From: Prochlorococcus sp. AG-402-P16
GTDB lineage: Bacteria; Cyanobacteriota; Cyanobacteriia; PCC-6307; Cyanobiaceae
NCBI GenBank assembly: GCA_003216295.1
Contig: QCJB01000002.1
Span: forward strand, 88,539 to 152,538
Reading direction: 5' to 3'
Length of the DNA: 64,000 bases
Position 1 is the stretch's first letter, and every line of letters starts with the position of its first letter. A program made the position numbers and the translations under genes. Positions 9,189 to 18,674 of this stretch are shown here, piece after piece. Below the pieces are notes generated by a model, which did not search any database, was not told the DNA's origin, and saw only the letters and a program-made list of their open reading frames with translations.

Positions 9189-10232
9189 TTACCAAGGATC
9201 TTCAATATCTAACATATCTTTATCATTTGGGATAGAATCTAATGATTTCTTTTTCTTCAATTCATGAATAGGCTCAACATCCATAGGTTCTTCATCTCGT
9301 AATATTTGCGATCTATTTTTATTATTACTTGATGATATTTTTATTCTAGAAGAATCGGATCTATTTATATAATTTGACTGGCTATGAGTAGTCTGATTGT
9401 CTTCGATCTCCGAATAAATTGAAGATTGATTAGGTTCATCAAGATATCTTAATTCTTGATTATATTGCTCTTCTTCATCATCAGATAATTCTTCATATTC
9501 CATCTCTTCTTCTTGAAATCTCTCATCTTGCGATTGTTCTAAAAGTCTTGGTTCTTCATTCAAATTTTCACCAGAAGTTAATTGATTTTCAACTGGAACG
9601 AGGTTAACTCTGTATCTCTCTCTTTCACTTTCCTCCCATCCAGAATTTCCTACACCTAACTTCTCAAGAAAACCACTATTTAACTGTTTTAATTTTTCTT
9701 CAGCGCCCTCATAAACAATTATTCGATCAGGTCCACTACTCACAATTTCATCAACTGGCATTTCCCAAGTACTTAAAACCCCTTCACCCAAAAGAGGCAC
9801 TCCAATTGCTCCCATAACCAAAGTAAGTAATTCTCCGGTTTCTATATCAAAAGAAAAACCAAGAACTCTGCCTAACTGGTCTCCAGATTCAGTAATAACT
9901 TGACAGTTAATAACTTTATTAAACCTTTCTGGAGCAAAATTTTCACTTAGCGAATCTATTGTATCTACTAGAATCACGTCACCTACTTGACGAATCTGGT
10001 CGAGGGGCATCCAACGTGGTAATCCAGGTAAAAAACGAGTTAGAGGATTATCTCTGAGTCCTAACGCAACAACTTCTCTTCGATCTATATCAACAACGAC
10101 TTCGCCAACAAGACCTAATCTTCGTCCAGTGTCACGAGTAATAACCTGAGTTCCCATCAACTCAGAACGAAGCCATAACCTGTCACTTGGGACAGTAGAT
10201 GTTGATTCCTGTGGGGCTTGAGTGTTAATCAA
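9189..10232 (-). CDS. PRC-barrel domain protein with acidic tail
   Basis: A 347-aa protein with two PRC-barrel repeats: residues about 22-90 (GTQVITRDTGRRLGLVGEVV) and 105-175 (CQVITESGDQLGRVLGFSF). The C-terminal 150 residues are acidic and low-complexity. PRC barrels occur in photosynthetic reaction-centre subunit H and RimM-like proteins; the cyanobacterial two-domain form is of unknown function. The start used is TTG at 10232. It lies directly downstream of smc (58-base gap) and could share its transcript. Confidence 0.82.
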   Translation of the reverse strand: MINTQAPQESTSTVPSDRLWLRSELMGTQVITRDTGRRLGLVGEVVVDIDRREVVALGLRDNPLTRFLPGLPRWMPLDQIRQVGDVILVDTIDSLSENFAPERFNKVINCQVITESGDQLGRVLGFSFDIETGELLTLVMGAIGVPLLGEGVLSTWEMPVDEIVSSGPDRIIVYEGAEEKLKQLNSGFLEKLGVGNSGWEESERERYRVNLVPVENQLTSGENLNEEPRLLEQSQDERFQEEEMEYEELSDDEEEQYNQELRYLDEPNQSSIYSEIEDNQTTHSQSNYINRSDSSRIKISSSNNKNRSQILRDEEPMDVEPIHELKKKKSLDSIPNDKDMLDIEDPW

Positions 10233-10290
10233 CTCAACAATGCAGAAAAGAAGTTAATAAAACCATATGAGGTCATTCTAATAAATTAAA

Positions 10291-13200
10291 TCATGCTGCG
10301 ATTGGCAAACCAACAACTTGCGTGTGATTACCTCTGGCCTGAGTAACTCCAATAGTCCTCATTGAGGCTCCAATCATAGGTCTTCTATGGCTTACAACAA
10401 GAAATTGTGCATGCTCAGCTTGTCTAGCAATCAAAGCAGCCAATCTTTCAACATTAACCCCATCCAAGAAACTATCTACTTCGTCAAGAGCATAAAAAGG
10501 AGAAGGTCTAAAACGTTGAAGTGCAAACAGAAAACTCAATGCTGTTAATGATTTTTCACCACCAGACATTGCTGCGAGTCTTCTTACAGGTTTACCTTTC
10601 GGATGAGCTACTAATGTCAATCCCCCTTCCAAAGGTTCATCAGGGTTTTCAAGTTGTAAGTGCCCATCACCCTCAGAAAGACTTGCAAAAATTTCTCGAA
10701 AATGTACATCAACTTCTTGAAAAGCTTCCATAAAAGCCTCTTGACGCAAGGTTGAAACAGTCTCTATGCGCAGTAAAAGTTCAGATCTTTCATCAGTTAA
10801 CACTTGAAGTCTACTTGCAAGTTCATCAAGCCTCTCTTCCAATTTTGAAAGTTCCTCCAACGCAAGCATATTGACAGGTTCCAATTCTTCCATTCTTTTT
10901 TGCAAATCTTCCAATTGCGAAAGTAAAGCATTGAGACCATTACCTCTGATTTCATCAGAAATCAAAGGCAAGGGATCAGGAAGCTTTTTCTCTAATTCAT
11001 TACATCGAATAGTTTCCATTCGAATTTCATCCTGAATATTTTTTTGGTCTTCCTTTAATCGTTGAAGACTCCATTGTAATTCTTGAAGTTTTAATCTTTG
11101 TTGAGATACATCTGCCTCAACGGAATCTCGCTCACGTCGCTGTTCTCCAAAACGGGTTTCCATCTCTTTTTGTTCATTTATTAAATCTTGGCGTGTTGAA
11201 TTAAGTTTTTTACTTTGATCACGCCAATTCATATGAGCAGTAGCAAGCGACTCAATTGAATCCTTTAAGCGTTTTTCTTCATTTAATAAAGAATTTTCTT
11301 GATCATTTAAACGATTAATAGCTAGTTTATTTTGTGATTGTGTATTAGCAATATCATCTCTATTTTTTCTTAAATCAAGAAGATTTTGATCAGCATTTTC
11401 TAGTTCCTTTTGTAATTTAGACCATATGGTTGAATCACTTGATTTCTCAAGTATTTTTTCCTCCTGTTCTATTCGTAATAAATCATTTTCTAAAGGTCTA
11501 ATATTTAAGTTAATAGATTCTAATTGACTAATTTTTTGTTTTCTCGACTGTATAAGATCATCAATCCTTTTTGAACGAAGATTTTGTCGTTCTAATAAAG
11601 GTGAGTTTGATCTCTTAGAGGTTGCTCTTGCTGCGTCCAAGGCTGCCTTTTTCTGCTCTAACTTATTTAGCTCGTTTCTCAGATTATCAAGTTTAGTAAT
11701 CAGTTTATTTTCGATCTGTTGACAATTAACAAGTGTCTCTCCAACTTCTAATAATCTACACTTTAATGGATCATAATCGTCATTATCATTTACTCTGCCA
11801 AAACTCAAACCTAAAGATCTATTATTCAAACTTCCACCAGTCATTGCACCACTTCTTTCTAACAATTCACCCTCTAAAGTGACAGCTCTTTTAACACCAA
11901 GTTGATTACGAGCTGATGACAAATCACCAAATACAACTGTCTCACCAAATACGTATTCAAAAACATGTTTATAAATTGAATCAAATTTAATTAAATCAAT
12001 CGCCTTACCAATAAAGCCAGAAGTCTTATTTAGATCAACAGAAGATGGTCTCTTGAAAGCTTCAGATATTTTTTGAGAGTTCTTTAAAATCTTGTTTAAA
12101 GGTAAAAATGTCAATCTTCCCGCTCGTTTACGTTTCAAAAGATCAATTGAATGAGCTGCAATTCGGTCATTGTCTACAACAACTTGTCCAAGCCTTGCTC
12201 CAGCAGCGACCTCAAGGGCAATTCGAAAGCGATCTTCAACCTCACCCAAATTAGCAACAGGTCCATGTATCCCATCCAAACCAGACTCTAATAACAAAGT
12301 TATTGCGCTTGTGCCTCGACTTTCATGTATAATTTCTTTTCTACTTTCCAAGCGAGCAATATCATTTTCAAGCTTTGATTGTTGTTTTTCCAATCTCAAT
12401 CTAGTACGCTCTTGTATCCCTCTTTCAGTAATTAAAGTTTGGAACTCTTCTTTTTTAGTTGATATTAAGCCTAAAATATTATCCCACTCTTGATTCAAAG
12501 TAATAATTTCAGAATGTACCTTTTGATTAGAATTCTTATCAGATTCTTGATCACTCTCTAATTCTTCTAAAATAACATTCAATTGTAATAGGCTTTCTTC
12601 AAGATTTTGCTTTTCTGATCTTTTTGGATTTAATTTTAATTGAATTTGATTTCTATCATTTCTAACCTTCTGATGTTTTTCTATCCAAGCCCCAGATTGA
12701 CCAGCCACATCTGAAAGTTTTCTTCTAGCTGATTCAACCCATGCCTCAGCTTCCTTACACTTTAATTCCGCTTCATCAAATTCATTTGGATCAATTTTAT
12801 TCAATCTATTTTGCAATTCATTTTGATAATTTTTCTTTTTTTCATTAAGATTATTACGATATTCCTGTAATTTTTCACCTTCATTTTTATGATTAATGGC
12901 TTGCCTTTCTAACTCTCGATTTTGAGAATCAATACCAGCTATTTTGCCTTGAATTGAAAGTAACTTATCTTCCCCTAGTTCTTTGACATTTTTCTGTAAA
13001 ATATCTAATTTTTCAATTGATTTATTTAACTTATTTTCATTTTCAAGTAAATTTTCAGAATATTTTTTTTCTTTTTTAATTAATTCCTTATTATTTATAT
13101 CTAATTTTTCAAGACCAGATTTCGCATCTTCATAAGATAAGACTAATTCTTGCTGTCTTCCAACCAATAATTTATTTTTAAGATCTTTATATAAGGTTGC

Positions 13201-13896
13201 TTTCTCACAATCTTTTTGCAAACGCTGTTTAGATATATTTAATTCTTGCTCAACAATCCTGCAGCGTTCCTGTCTTTCATACACATCATCTAATTTAGAA
13301 CGAGTTTGATTAATACGGGTGTCAAACAAAGCAACACCAGCGAGTTCGTCTATCAAGCCTCTGCGATCTTTGTTGCTCATGGAAACAATTCGAGTAACAT
13401 CTCCTTGCATGACAACATTGCTGCCTTCAGGATCAATCCTTAGTCGCCTTAATTGAGTTTGCAATTGCTGCAAATTACAAGTTTCACCATCAGCCGTGTA
13501 TGTGGAAGCATATGAACCGCCAGGCATGACTTTTAATCTTCTTGATACTACCCATTCTTTTTGACCAGGTTTAATCCAAGGTCCCTCTTCTGTTTGCTCT
13601 ATACCCTCCTCAGCCTCATCTGGTTCCCAATCAGTTAAATCGAATTTAACAGTTACTTTGGTTTCAGATGATTTTCCTGCTTTCAAGACACCACTATTAA
13701 CCAAGTCAGGCAATCTATCTGCTCTCATGCCTCTGCTGTTTGCAAGTCCTAGACAAAACAAAACACCATCAAGAATATTGCTTTTACCTGAGCCATTCGG
13801 ACCTGTTACAACAGTAAATCCTTCTTCCAACGGAATCGACATCGATCCACCAAAGGACTTAAAATGAGACAAATCTACGTGGTTGATATGGACCAA
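10291..13896 (-). CDS. smc: Chromosome segregation ATPase SMC
   Basis: A full-length 1201-aa SMC. The N-terminal head has Walker A GPNGSGKS at 32-39; two long coiled-coil arms surround a hinge near 520-690 (GPVANLGEVEDRFRIALEVA, TLEGELLERSGAMTGGS); the C-terminal head has signature MSGGEKS near 1110-1116, Walker B YALDEVD with Asp1138-Glu1139, and a D-loop. It organises DNA with ScpA/ScpB-type kleisin partners, which are not in this window. The ATG at 13896 fits the family start. Confidence 0.97.
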   Translation of the reverse strand: MVHINHVDLSHFKSFGGSMSIPLEEGFTVVTGPNGSGKSNILDGVLFCLGLANSRGMRADRLPDLVNSGVLKAGKSSETKVTVKFDLTDWEPDEAEEGIEQTEEGPWIKPGQKEWVVSRRLKVMPGGSYASTYTADGETCNLQQLQTQLRRLRIDPEGSNVVMQGDVTRIVSMSNKDRRGLIDELAGVALFDTRINQTRSKLDDVYERQERCRIVEQELNISKQRLQKDCEKATLYKDLKNKLLVGRQQELVLSYEDAKSGLEKLDINNKELIKKEKKYSENLLENENKLNKSIEKLDILQKNVKELGEDKLLSIQGKIAGIDSQNRELERQAINHKNEGEKLQEYRNNLNEKKKNYQNELQNRLNKIDPNEFDEAELKCKEAEAWVESARRKLSDVAGQSGAWIEKHQKVRNDRNQIQLKLNPKRSEKQNLEESLLQLNVILEELESDQESDKNSNQKVHSEIITLNQEWDNILGLISTKKEEFQTLITERGIQERTRLRLEKQQSKLENDIARLESRKEIIHESRGTSAITLLLESGLDGIHGPVANLGEVEDRFRIALEVAAGARLGQVVVDNDRIAAHSIDLLKRKRAGRLTFLPLNKILKNSQKISEAFKRPSSVDLNKTSGFIGKAIDLIKFDSIYKHVFEYVFGETVVFGDLSSARNQLGVKRAVTLEGELLERSGAMTGGSLNNRSLGLSFGRVNDNDDYDPLKCRLLEVGETLVNCQQIENKLITKLDNLRNELNKLEQKKAALDAARATSKRSNSPLLERQNLRSKRIDDLIQSRKQKISQLESINLNIRPLENDLLRIEQEEKILEKSSDSTIWSKLQKELENADQNLLDLRKNRDDIANTQSQNKLAINRLNDQENSLLNEEKRLKDSIESLATAHMNWRDQSKKLNSTRQDLINEQKEMETRFGEQRRERDSVEADVSQQRLKLQELQWSLQRLKEDQKNIQDEIRMETIRCNELEKKLPDPLPLISDEIRGNGLNALLSQLEDLQKRMEELEPVNMLALEELSKLEERLDELASRLQVLTDERSELLLRIETVSTLRQEAFMEAFQEVDVHFREIFASLSEGDGHLQLENPDEPLEGGLTLVAHPKGKPVRRLAAMSGGEKSLTALSFLFALQRFRPSPFYALDEVDSFLDGVNVERLAALIARQAEHAQFLVVSHRRPMIGASMRTIGVTQARGNHTQVVGLPIAA

Positions 13897-13972
13897 TAGA
13901 CTGCATCTACAATATGAATGACGTTAGCGAAATCTCAGAGAAACTCAAGTCTTTAGAAGTCTCAAGAAATAT

Positions 13973-14362
13973 TTAATTTTTTGTGCTTAAAAGTCTGCAT
14001 CCTTTTTGGTCTATGACCAAATCAACTTCAATATTTTCCCATTTGAGAGATAAATTTATCAATTGATATTTAATCTTTGGGAGTTCCTGGACAAAAAAAC
14101 CTTTTTTTATTCTTTTTGCAACGCCTCGATTACCAGAAACAACCTTTTCTTTTATGTCCAACCAGTCAAGTTTATGAGGGGCTATATGTACTGCTTCAAC
14201 ATAAGGACCGTCGATCAAAGGAATTTCGCTTAAGCGCCATGCTTGACAGAACTCAGTACCTTCTAAAAGCAAATCAAAATGAATGCCTTTTAAGTCATCA
14301 GGTGCTCCAATATGACTTAATAAAACCCACCTGTAAGAATTGTTTTGGTTAGTAGAGCTCAA
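13973..14362 (-). CDS. Small protein resembling the LigD 3'-phosphoesterase-like domain
   Basis: A 129-aa protein. The order HIGAPDDLKGIHFDLLLEG, CQAWRLSEIP, then PHKLDWLDIKEKVVSGNRG resembles stand-alone LigD_N-like proteins, where a histidine precedes a (H/W)(F/Y)D(L/F)xLE core and a conserved VSGNRG loop follows. In LigD that domain trims 3'-phosphates at DNA ends. The catalytic HxxxxxHxDFRLE arrangement is only partly kept here, so activity is doubtful. Placement by recall only. It sits upstream of smc on the same strand with 76 bases between. Confidence 0.5.
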   Translation of the reverse strand: MSSTNQNNSYRWVLLSHIGAPDDLKGIHFDLLLEGTEFCQAWRLSEIPLIDGPYVEAVHIAPHKLDWLDIKEKVVSGNRGVAKRIKKGFFVQELPKIKYQLINLSLKWENIEVDLVIDQKGCRLLSTKN

Positions 14363-14454
14363 TTAAAAACGAGTAAGAAGATCTCACAGGAAATTCTCGT
14401 TAAATTTCCAAGAGTCTAGGCTCAAAAATTAATATTCAATGAAGGACAAACCTA

Positions 14455-14592
14455 TTAGCTTTTAGCTTCAGGTACAAACCTTAAGGCAATCAAGAGAAGG
14501 CTGCCAGCACCTGCTATTGCAGCTAATACAAGGCCAAAATCAGTAGGGATTGTATTGGAAGCAAAAACCATTGATGAAATTCCGACGCCCAT
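14455..14592 (-). CDS. Small single-helix membrane protein
   Basis: ATG at 14592 to TAA at 14455 gives 45 residues: a short N-terminus, one alanine/leucine-rich helix (FGLVLAAIAGAGSLLLIALR) and tail FVPEAKS. Composition and clean TM character resemble other cyanobacterial small membrane subunits, but I do not recognise the family. Separated by 92 bases from the next minus-strand gene. Confidence 0.6.
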   Translation of the reverse strand: MGVGISSMVFASNTIPTDFGLVLAAIAGAGSLLLIALRFVPEAKS

Positions 14593-14811
14593 GGGTTGTT
14601 ATGGAGATACCAGTGACCTTTAGCACTAGAAGCATTCAAATAGCAATATTTGTAAGCAAAGACGACGAAAAAAATGTATGAAATTTTGGACTTCAAACAT
14701 TTGAAATTCCAGAAAAAAGCTGCAGAATAAGAATTATTTTAAAAATTGAATTGAACCCAGGGGTTTCGATTCAGGCAGTATCTCTCTATTCTTTGTTAAA
14801 GCTCTGGGTTT

Positions 14812-15276
14812 ATGGAATCAGTGAATTCCTCATCATCGCCATCCGCAAATCCAGCTGAAACTGAAGAAGTTTTTGCTGAAAAGTTATCTGACAAATGGTT
14901 CAGTGAACAATTTGATAATTTATTGCCAAAAATTCAAGAGCGATGGCCCGATCTAGCAAAGCAAACCTTAGAAGCTACCAAAGGCAGTCTTGATGATTTG
15001 ATTAGCGTCATATCTTCACATTCAGGCAATAATAGTTTTGGAGTAAAAGAACAATTAGAAGAACTTTTTCATTCGGCAAGTGATACCACGAGGGGTCTCG
15101 CAGAGTCTCTAGAACCACTTGAGAAACAACTGGAAGAGCTTCTCGATGAATTAAATACTGCTTTAAGACCTCGGATAGAAAAACCGGTAAGAAAAAGGCC
15201 CTTACTGGCTATAGGGATTGCTGCTGGCATTGGAGTTTTATTTGGTCTATTACTTAGCGGAGGCAGAAGAAATTAA
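14812..15276 (+). CDS. DUF883/ElaB-like membrane-anchored protein
   Basis: 154 aa: an acidic N-terminus, a long amphipathic helical region rich in Glu/Leu (residues 30-125), and a C-terminal membrane segment ending GIAAGIGVLFGLLLSGGRRN. That helix-plus-glycine-anchor-plus-RR layout is typical of DUF883 (ElaB/YqjD) proteins, some of which tether ribosomes or sit at the inner membrane. Its stop overlaps the start of the next gene by one base (TAATG), so the pair is cotranslated. Confidence 0.7.
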   Translation: MESVNSSSSPSANPAETEEVFAEKLSDKWFSEQFDNLLPKIQERWPDLAKQTLEATKGSLDDLISVISSHSGNNSFGVKEQLEELFHSASDTTRGLAESLEPLEKQLEELLDELNTALRPRIEKPVRKRPLLAIGIAAGIGVLFGLLLSGGRRN

Positions 15277-15662
15277 TGTCAAACACAGATCGCAAAAAAG
15301 GCTTAGGTGCGGCAGCACGAGTCACTGCTCTGGCCAGCTCTGTAATGGATCTTCATGTGCGCATTGCACTTCAAGAAATGGACAGAGAAAAGCGACGACT
15401 GATAAGTGGTGGGATTTTCCTCGCTACTGGTGGAGTTTTAATGTTTTTTGCACTCCTAGGAACTGAATTGATTCTTGGATTGTGGATTAAAGCTTTATTT
15501 GAATTAGAGATAAAATCAACAATTTTAATTTTGGTTTTTTTCAATCTTGTAATAGCTGGGATGAGTTTACGAATTGGAGGATATTTAGCCCGCGGTCCCT
15601 ATTTACCTGAAACTTTAGAGGGAATTACAAAGACTACAAAAGCAGTTTTAGGTAGAAAATAA
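15276..15662 (+). CDS. Phage-holin-superfamily-like (DUF1469) membrane protein
   Basis: 128 aa with an amphipathic N-terminus (MDLHVRIALQEMDREKRRLI) and two hydrophobic segments (residues about 45-65 and 75-100). This resembles the DUF1469/holin-X group, commonly found beside DUF883 proteins, as here. The ATG overlaps the upstream stop by one base. Not evidence for a prophage: the pair is a common chromosomal unit. One base separates it from the convergent methyltransferase gene. Confidence 0.68.
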   Translation: MSNTDRKKGLGAAARVTALASSVMDLHVRIALQEMDREKRRLISGGIFLATGGVLMFFALLGTELILGLWIKALFELEIKSTILILVFFNLVIAGMSLRIGGYLARGPYLPETLEGITKTTKAVLGRK

Positions 15663-15663
15663 A

Positions 15664-16788
15664 TTATTTAATTTCATAATTTAACCATCGACAGTCAATC
15701 GAACCATTATTCACCTGAAAACGTCTACTCGCTTTCATCCCAATATATTTGCTTAATTTTGGATTACCATTAAGTAACCAGAGATTCCAGCCAGAAGCAT
15801 TTTCTTTGCAAAAATAGCCAAGTTCTTTATAAAGATTAGGTAATTGATTTTCATCACCTATTCTTTTTCCATATGGAGGATTGCAAACTAAAACACCCGA
15901 TCCAGCAGGTAATTTTAATTCTTGAAAAGGGCAATTAATAATTTCTATATAATTTTCTAAGCCCGATTTTATAATATTCTCTATAGCTAAATTAGCAATT
16001 ACTTCATCTAATTCACACCCAATTATTTTTGGTAATTTTCCTTTAAAACTATCAACTTTCTTTGCAAGTTTTAATTCTCTATTCCATAAAGATACATCAA
16101 AATCTGGCCAATTTTCAAAAAGAAAATGCCTCTCTAAACCAGGGGCAATATTAAGAAAATCATTTACTGCCTCAATTAATAATGTCCCGGATCCACATAA
16201 TGGATCCACCAAATGATCAGTTCCATCCCATCCTGTCATTCTCATCAATCCTGCAGCCAAAGTCTCTTTAATGGGAGCCAATCCAACTGCGGGTCTATAA
16301 CCACGTTTATGAAGACTGGAATTACTACCATCCACACTTAAAACAGCTTGCCGATTTGATAAGTGCAAATGAAAACAGAAATCTGGTTTGATTAAATCTA
16401 TGCTTGAACGGGAACCCCATTGTTCCCTCTGCATATCAATAATTGAATTTTTAACTTGCAACGCGGTGTAATGAGAGTGCGATAACCCATCGCCAATTCC
16501 AGTAACGTCAACCCGAAAACTTTTTTGAGGTAATAACCACTTCTTCCAATTAATGGCTCTTTGAACACCGCTATATAATTCACGTGGTCCATTGCAAGGA
16601 AATCTAGCAATTTCTCTTAAAAACCTAAAACACAAGCGGGACTTCAAATGTAATCGATATAGACAAGACATATCGGCTTCAAATAATAAATGCCTTCTTG
16701 AGGCTTTAACTGATTTTGCTCCAAGTTCGCTTACCTCTTGAACACCTTCTTTTTCAAGACCTTGTGAAATAGAAGCTACTACTTTCAT
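15664..16788 (-). CDS. THUMP-domain N-methyltransferase (RlmL-type 23S rRNA G2445 methylase-like)
   Basis: 374 aa. The N-terminal ferredoxin-like/THUMP RNA-binding region covers residues 1-155 and the Rossmann methyltransferase region 160-374. Motif I is DPLCGSGTLLIEA (195-207); motif IV, which binds the target base, is NPPYG at 303-307. It matches the N-terminal half of E. coli RlmL; many bacteria have this half alone. The substrate is expected to be rRNA guanine N2, by homology. Confidence 0.85.
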   Translation of the reverse strand: MKVVASISQGLEKEGVQEVSELGAKSVKASRRHLLFEADMSCLYRLHLKSRLCFRFLREIARFPCNGPRELYSGVQRAINWKKWLLPQKSFRVDVTGIGDGLSHSHYTALQVKNSIIDMQREQWGSRSSIDLIKPDFCFHLHLSNRQAVLSVDGSNSSLHKRGYRPAVGLAPIKETLAAGLMRMTGWDGTDHLVDPLCGSGTLLIEAVNDFLNIAPGLERHFLFENWPDFDVSLWNRELKLAKKVDSFKGKLPKIIGCELDEVIANLAIENIIKSGLENYIEIINCPFQELKLPAGSGVLVCNPPYGKRIGDENQLPNLYKELGYFCKENASGWNLWLLNGNPKLSKYIGMKASRRFQVNNGSIDCRWLNYEIK

Positions 16789-16865
16789 TATTTTGAATAA
16801 TTAGAAAATGACTAAAGCTTTGTTTAAAACTAATACATCAAATTTCAAATGATCTGTCACAATGA

Positions 16866-17260
16866 GTATGTCCATTTTGCAATGGACTAGGTGATTCACA
16901 CCAGTATCTCGGACAGCGGTTCGATTCCGCTCAGCTCCACTTCAAGGGGCTGCAATGGCTTCGACGGGGTATCAGGCGAGTGACTGAAGCCTGCTCGGTC
17001 AGAGCAAAACCATAACTGCTAACAACATAGTTAGTTTCTCCCGTCAAACAGCCCCTGTTGCTGCTTGATCTTTTTTCGGAGATGGGGTTAGATCAACCTT
17101 ATTACCCAATTGATCCACGAGGCCTGCGAGGGCCTCACTTCTTTCCAGTAGAACAAGTCTCAAAAAATCATAAAAATAAAGTTGTGGGAAAATCAAATAA
17201 TTCTCTTAAAACAATTCTCAATAGTCTCAAAACTCAAGTGGCTTTTATCTAGTGGATTAT
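16866..17260 (+). ncRNA. ssrA: tmRNA, circularly permuted two-piece gene
   Basis: The acceptor half comes first: hairpin GTCCATT/AATGGAC near 16876-16893, T-arm AGCGG-TTCGATT-CCGCT, then CAGCTCC, which pairs with the GGGGCTG that starts the coding half. The coding half has the universal GGGGCTGCAATGGCTTCGACGG. The tag reading frame is 17018-17068: ANNIVSFSRQTAPVAA then TGA. The order of halves is reversed compared with standard tmRNA, so a two-piece RNA is made after removal of the short intervening loop. Rescues stalled ribosomes with SmpB and tags products for proteolysis. Outer ends are approximate. Confidence 0.93.
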
Positions 17261-17347
17261 GAAGTCAGGAATCTGAATAATTTTTACTAAGCAAGCATTC
17301 AGAATTTAATAATCCAATATAAATTCTCTCAGAACAAGAAAATTCAC

Positions 17348-17518
17348 ATGCAATCACAAACATTAGCGTTAGCTTTCTCAGAATGGGGAATAGGTAGATT
17401 CCCTTTGGATTTAATTATTTTCTTATCGGTTGTACTAATTTTTGCTTTACCAGCCGGTATCAATAGAAAAAAGATTTTTGTTGAGGGTAATGCCTTTACT
17501 ACTCGTTTAAAAAACTAA
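17348..17518 (+). CDS. Small membrane protein, EWG-RF family, copy 1
   Basis: 56 residues from ATG 17348 to TAA 17516-17518. It has SEWGIGRFPLD, one membrane helix (LIIFLSVVLIFALPAG) and a polar tail with GNAFTTRLK. The protein at 21620 has the same plan (SEWGVARF, helix, STGNALSNR), so the two are paralogues. Function unknown; the size and topology suit a small photosystem or NDH-associated subunit, but that is a guess. A strong hairpin terminator follows. Confidence 0.7.
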   Translation: MQSQTLALAFSEWGIGRFPLDLIIFLSVVLIFALPAGINRKKIFVEGNAFTTRLKN

Positions 17519-17544
17519 TAAAAAGGTACTGACCGAATTCAGCC

Positions 17545-17602
17545 CTTCTGGTTCCGATAGCAATGGCTATCAACATTCTTTAATTCAACCAGAAGCTTTT
17601 TA
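17545..17602 (+). terminator. Nested hairpin terminator
   Basis: Outer stem CTTCTGGTT (17545-17553) pairs with AACCAGAAG (17587-17595), followed by CTTTTTAT. An inner stem GATAGC-AATG-GCTATC lies in the loop. Confidence 0.7.
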
Positions 17603-17836
17603 TCTACTCCATATCCATTGGTGAATTAACTTAAGAGCCTTTGCATTTTGGATGGTTTTTATCCCAGACACCATTCCCGCATGCGAGTAGCAATTTTTTC
17701 TTTTTAGTTCTTTTTCTTCTCTGAGCTCATATCTCAATATAAAAGCCGTATTCTGGGCAATGAGCGTCTAAAGCAATGCTAAATTGTCTGAAAAACATAA
17801 ACAGAAGTTAACTTTGGGAACCCAACCATTTAGTAA
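17603..17836. other. Spacer without recognised genes
   Basis: AT-rich spacer between the terminator and the convergent secreted-protein gene. It contains no reading frame with coding character on either strand and no further strong hairpin that I can see. Confidence 0.5.
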
Positions 17837-18523
17837 TCAAGGCATGTAATTTTGTTTTTTTAATGTTTCCAATCTATTTTCATCAGATCTTTTTAATGGC
17901 GCAATTTTAATTTCTTCATCCTCTTCTTTTTCTTTAAGCGAGGAATCAAATCCCTCTGATTCTAATCTTTTTATTTGAGCTAGACTTCTTTTTTCTCCCA
18001 TAGTTAGATCAGTCAATAATAAAAGTTCTTGAGTCAACCTCTCAATATCTGGCTTCTTAAATAAATCAACTTGAACTGTCGCTCTCTTACCATCAGCATC
18101 AAATCCTTTAACTACGAAGCTATATCTATGTTTCTTAGATAAAAAACCAAGAGCACCTAAAGGTCCAAAGAGAATGGTTGTAGTAACACCTGTATTAACT
18201 CTTCGGTTTGAATATCCACTCTTAACCCAAGAAGTGACACGAGTAAGAGGAATTGAAACTTCAGGTGAAGATATAGCCTCTCCAGTCAATTCAATAGGTA
18301 CTCGACACTTCTTCGCTGCTCGTCTTATTTTACTTTCTAAGCTTTGAGGACCTGACTCGTCAGGATCGTATCTCAAGCTTGGTTTATAGTTTTTTCTAAT
18401 ATCTTCTTCTATTTTTATCAGTTGACTCGCTGGACAAGTTGATTGATATGTCCCGCTTTTAGCACTCGGTATTTGAATAATTAATGAAGTTAGCAATAGA
18501 GCAATTACAGGCCTTCTCATCAA
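17837..18523 (-). CDS. Secreted or periplasmic protein, function unknown
   Basis: 228 aa. The N-terminus (MMRRPVIALLLTSLIIQIPSAKSG) is a signal peptide with a probable cleavage after AKS or similar. The mature part has two cysteines (in STCPAS and KKCRVP), a central glycine-rich hydrophobic segment (ILFGPLGALGFLSKKH) and a Lys/Glu-rich tail. I do not recognise a family. Next gene on the same strand is a secreted cupin, 151 bases upstream. Confidence 0.65.
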   Translation of the reverse strand: MMRRPVIALLLTSLIIQIPSAKSGTYQSTCPASQLIKIEEDIRKNYKPSLRYDPDESGPQSLESKIRRAAKKCRVPIELTGEAISSPEVSIPLTRVTSWVKSGYSNRRVNTGVTTTILFGPLGALGFLSKKHRYSFVVKGFDADGKRATVQVDLFKKPDIERLTQELLLLTDLTMGEKRSLAQIKRLESEGFDSSLKEKEEDEEIKIAPLKRSDENRLETLKKQNYMP

Positions 18524-18674
18524 GAGGACATAGATAGTCTAGTTAATTTATATGATGGTAATGCGTTAACAAAAAAATTCATAAAAAGATTTCCTGTATT
18601 ACCCAATTTATCCATGGACGCTGAAGGGCATGCTTTTGATTAAATAGCAATCGACTATTAATCAAGCCTAATCA

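Noticed and set aside
15276..15662. Prophage holin suggested by the DUF1469-like protein
   Set aside because: The gene pairs with a DUF883-like gene in a core region without any phage structural or lysis genes.
17058..17252. 64-codon open frame starting near the tmRNA tag
   Set aside because: It lies in the coding half of the permuted tmRNA; the sequence is explained by RNA structure, not protein.
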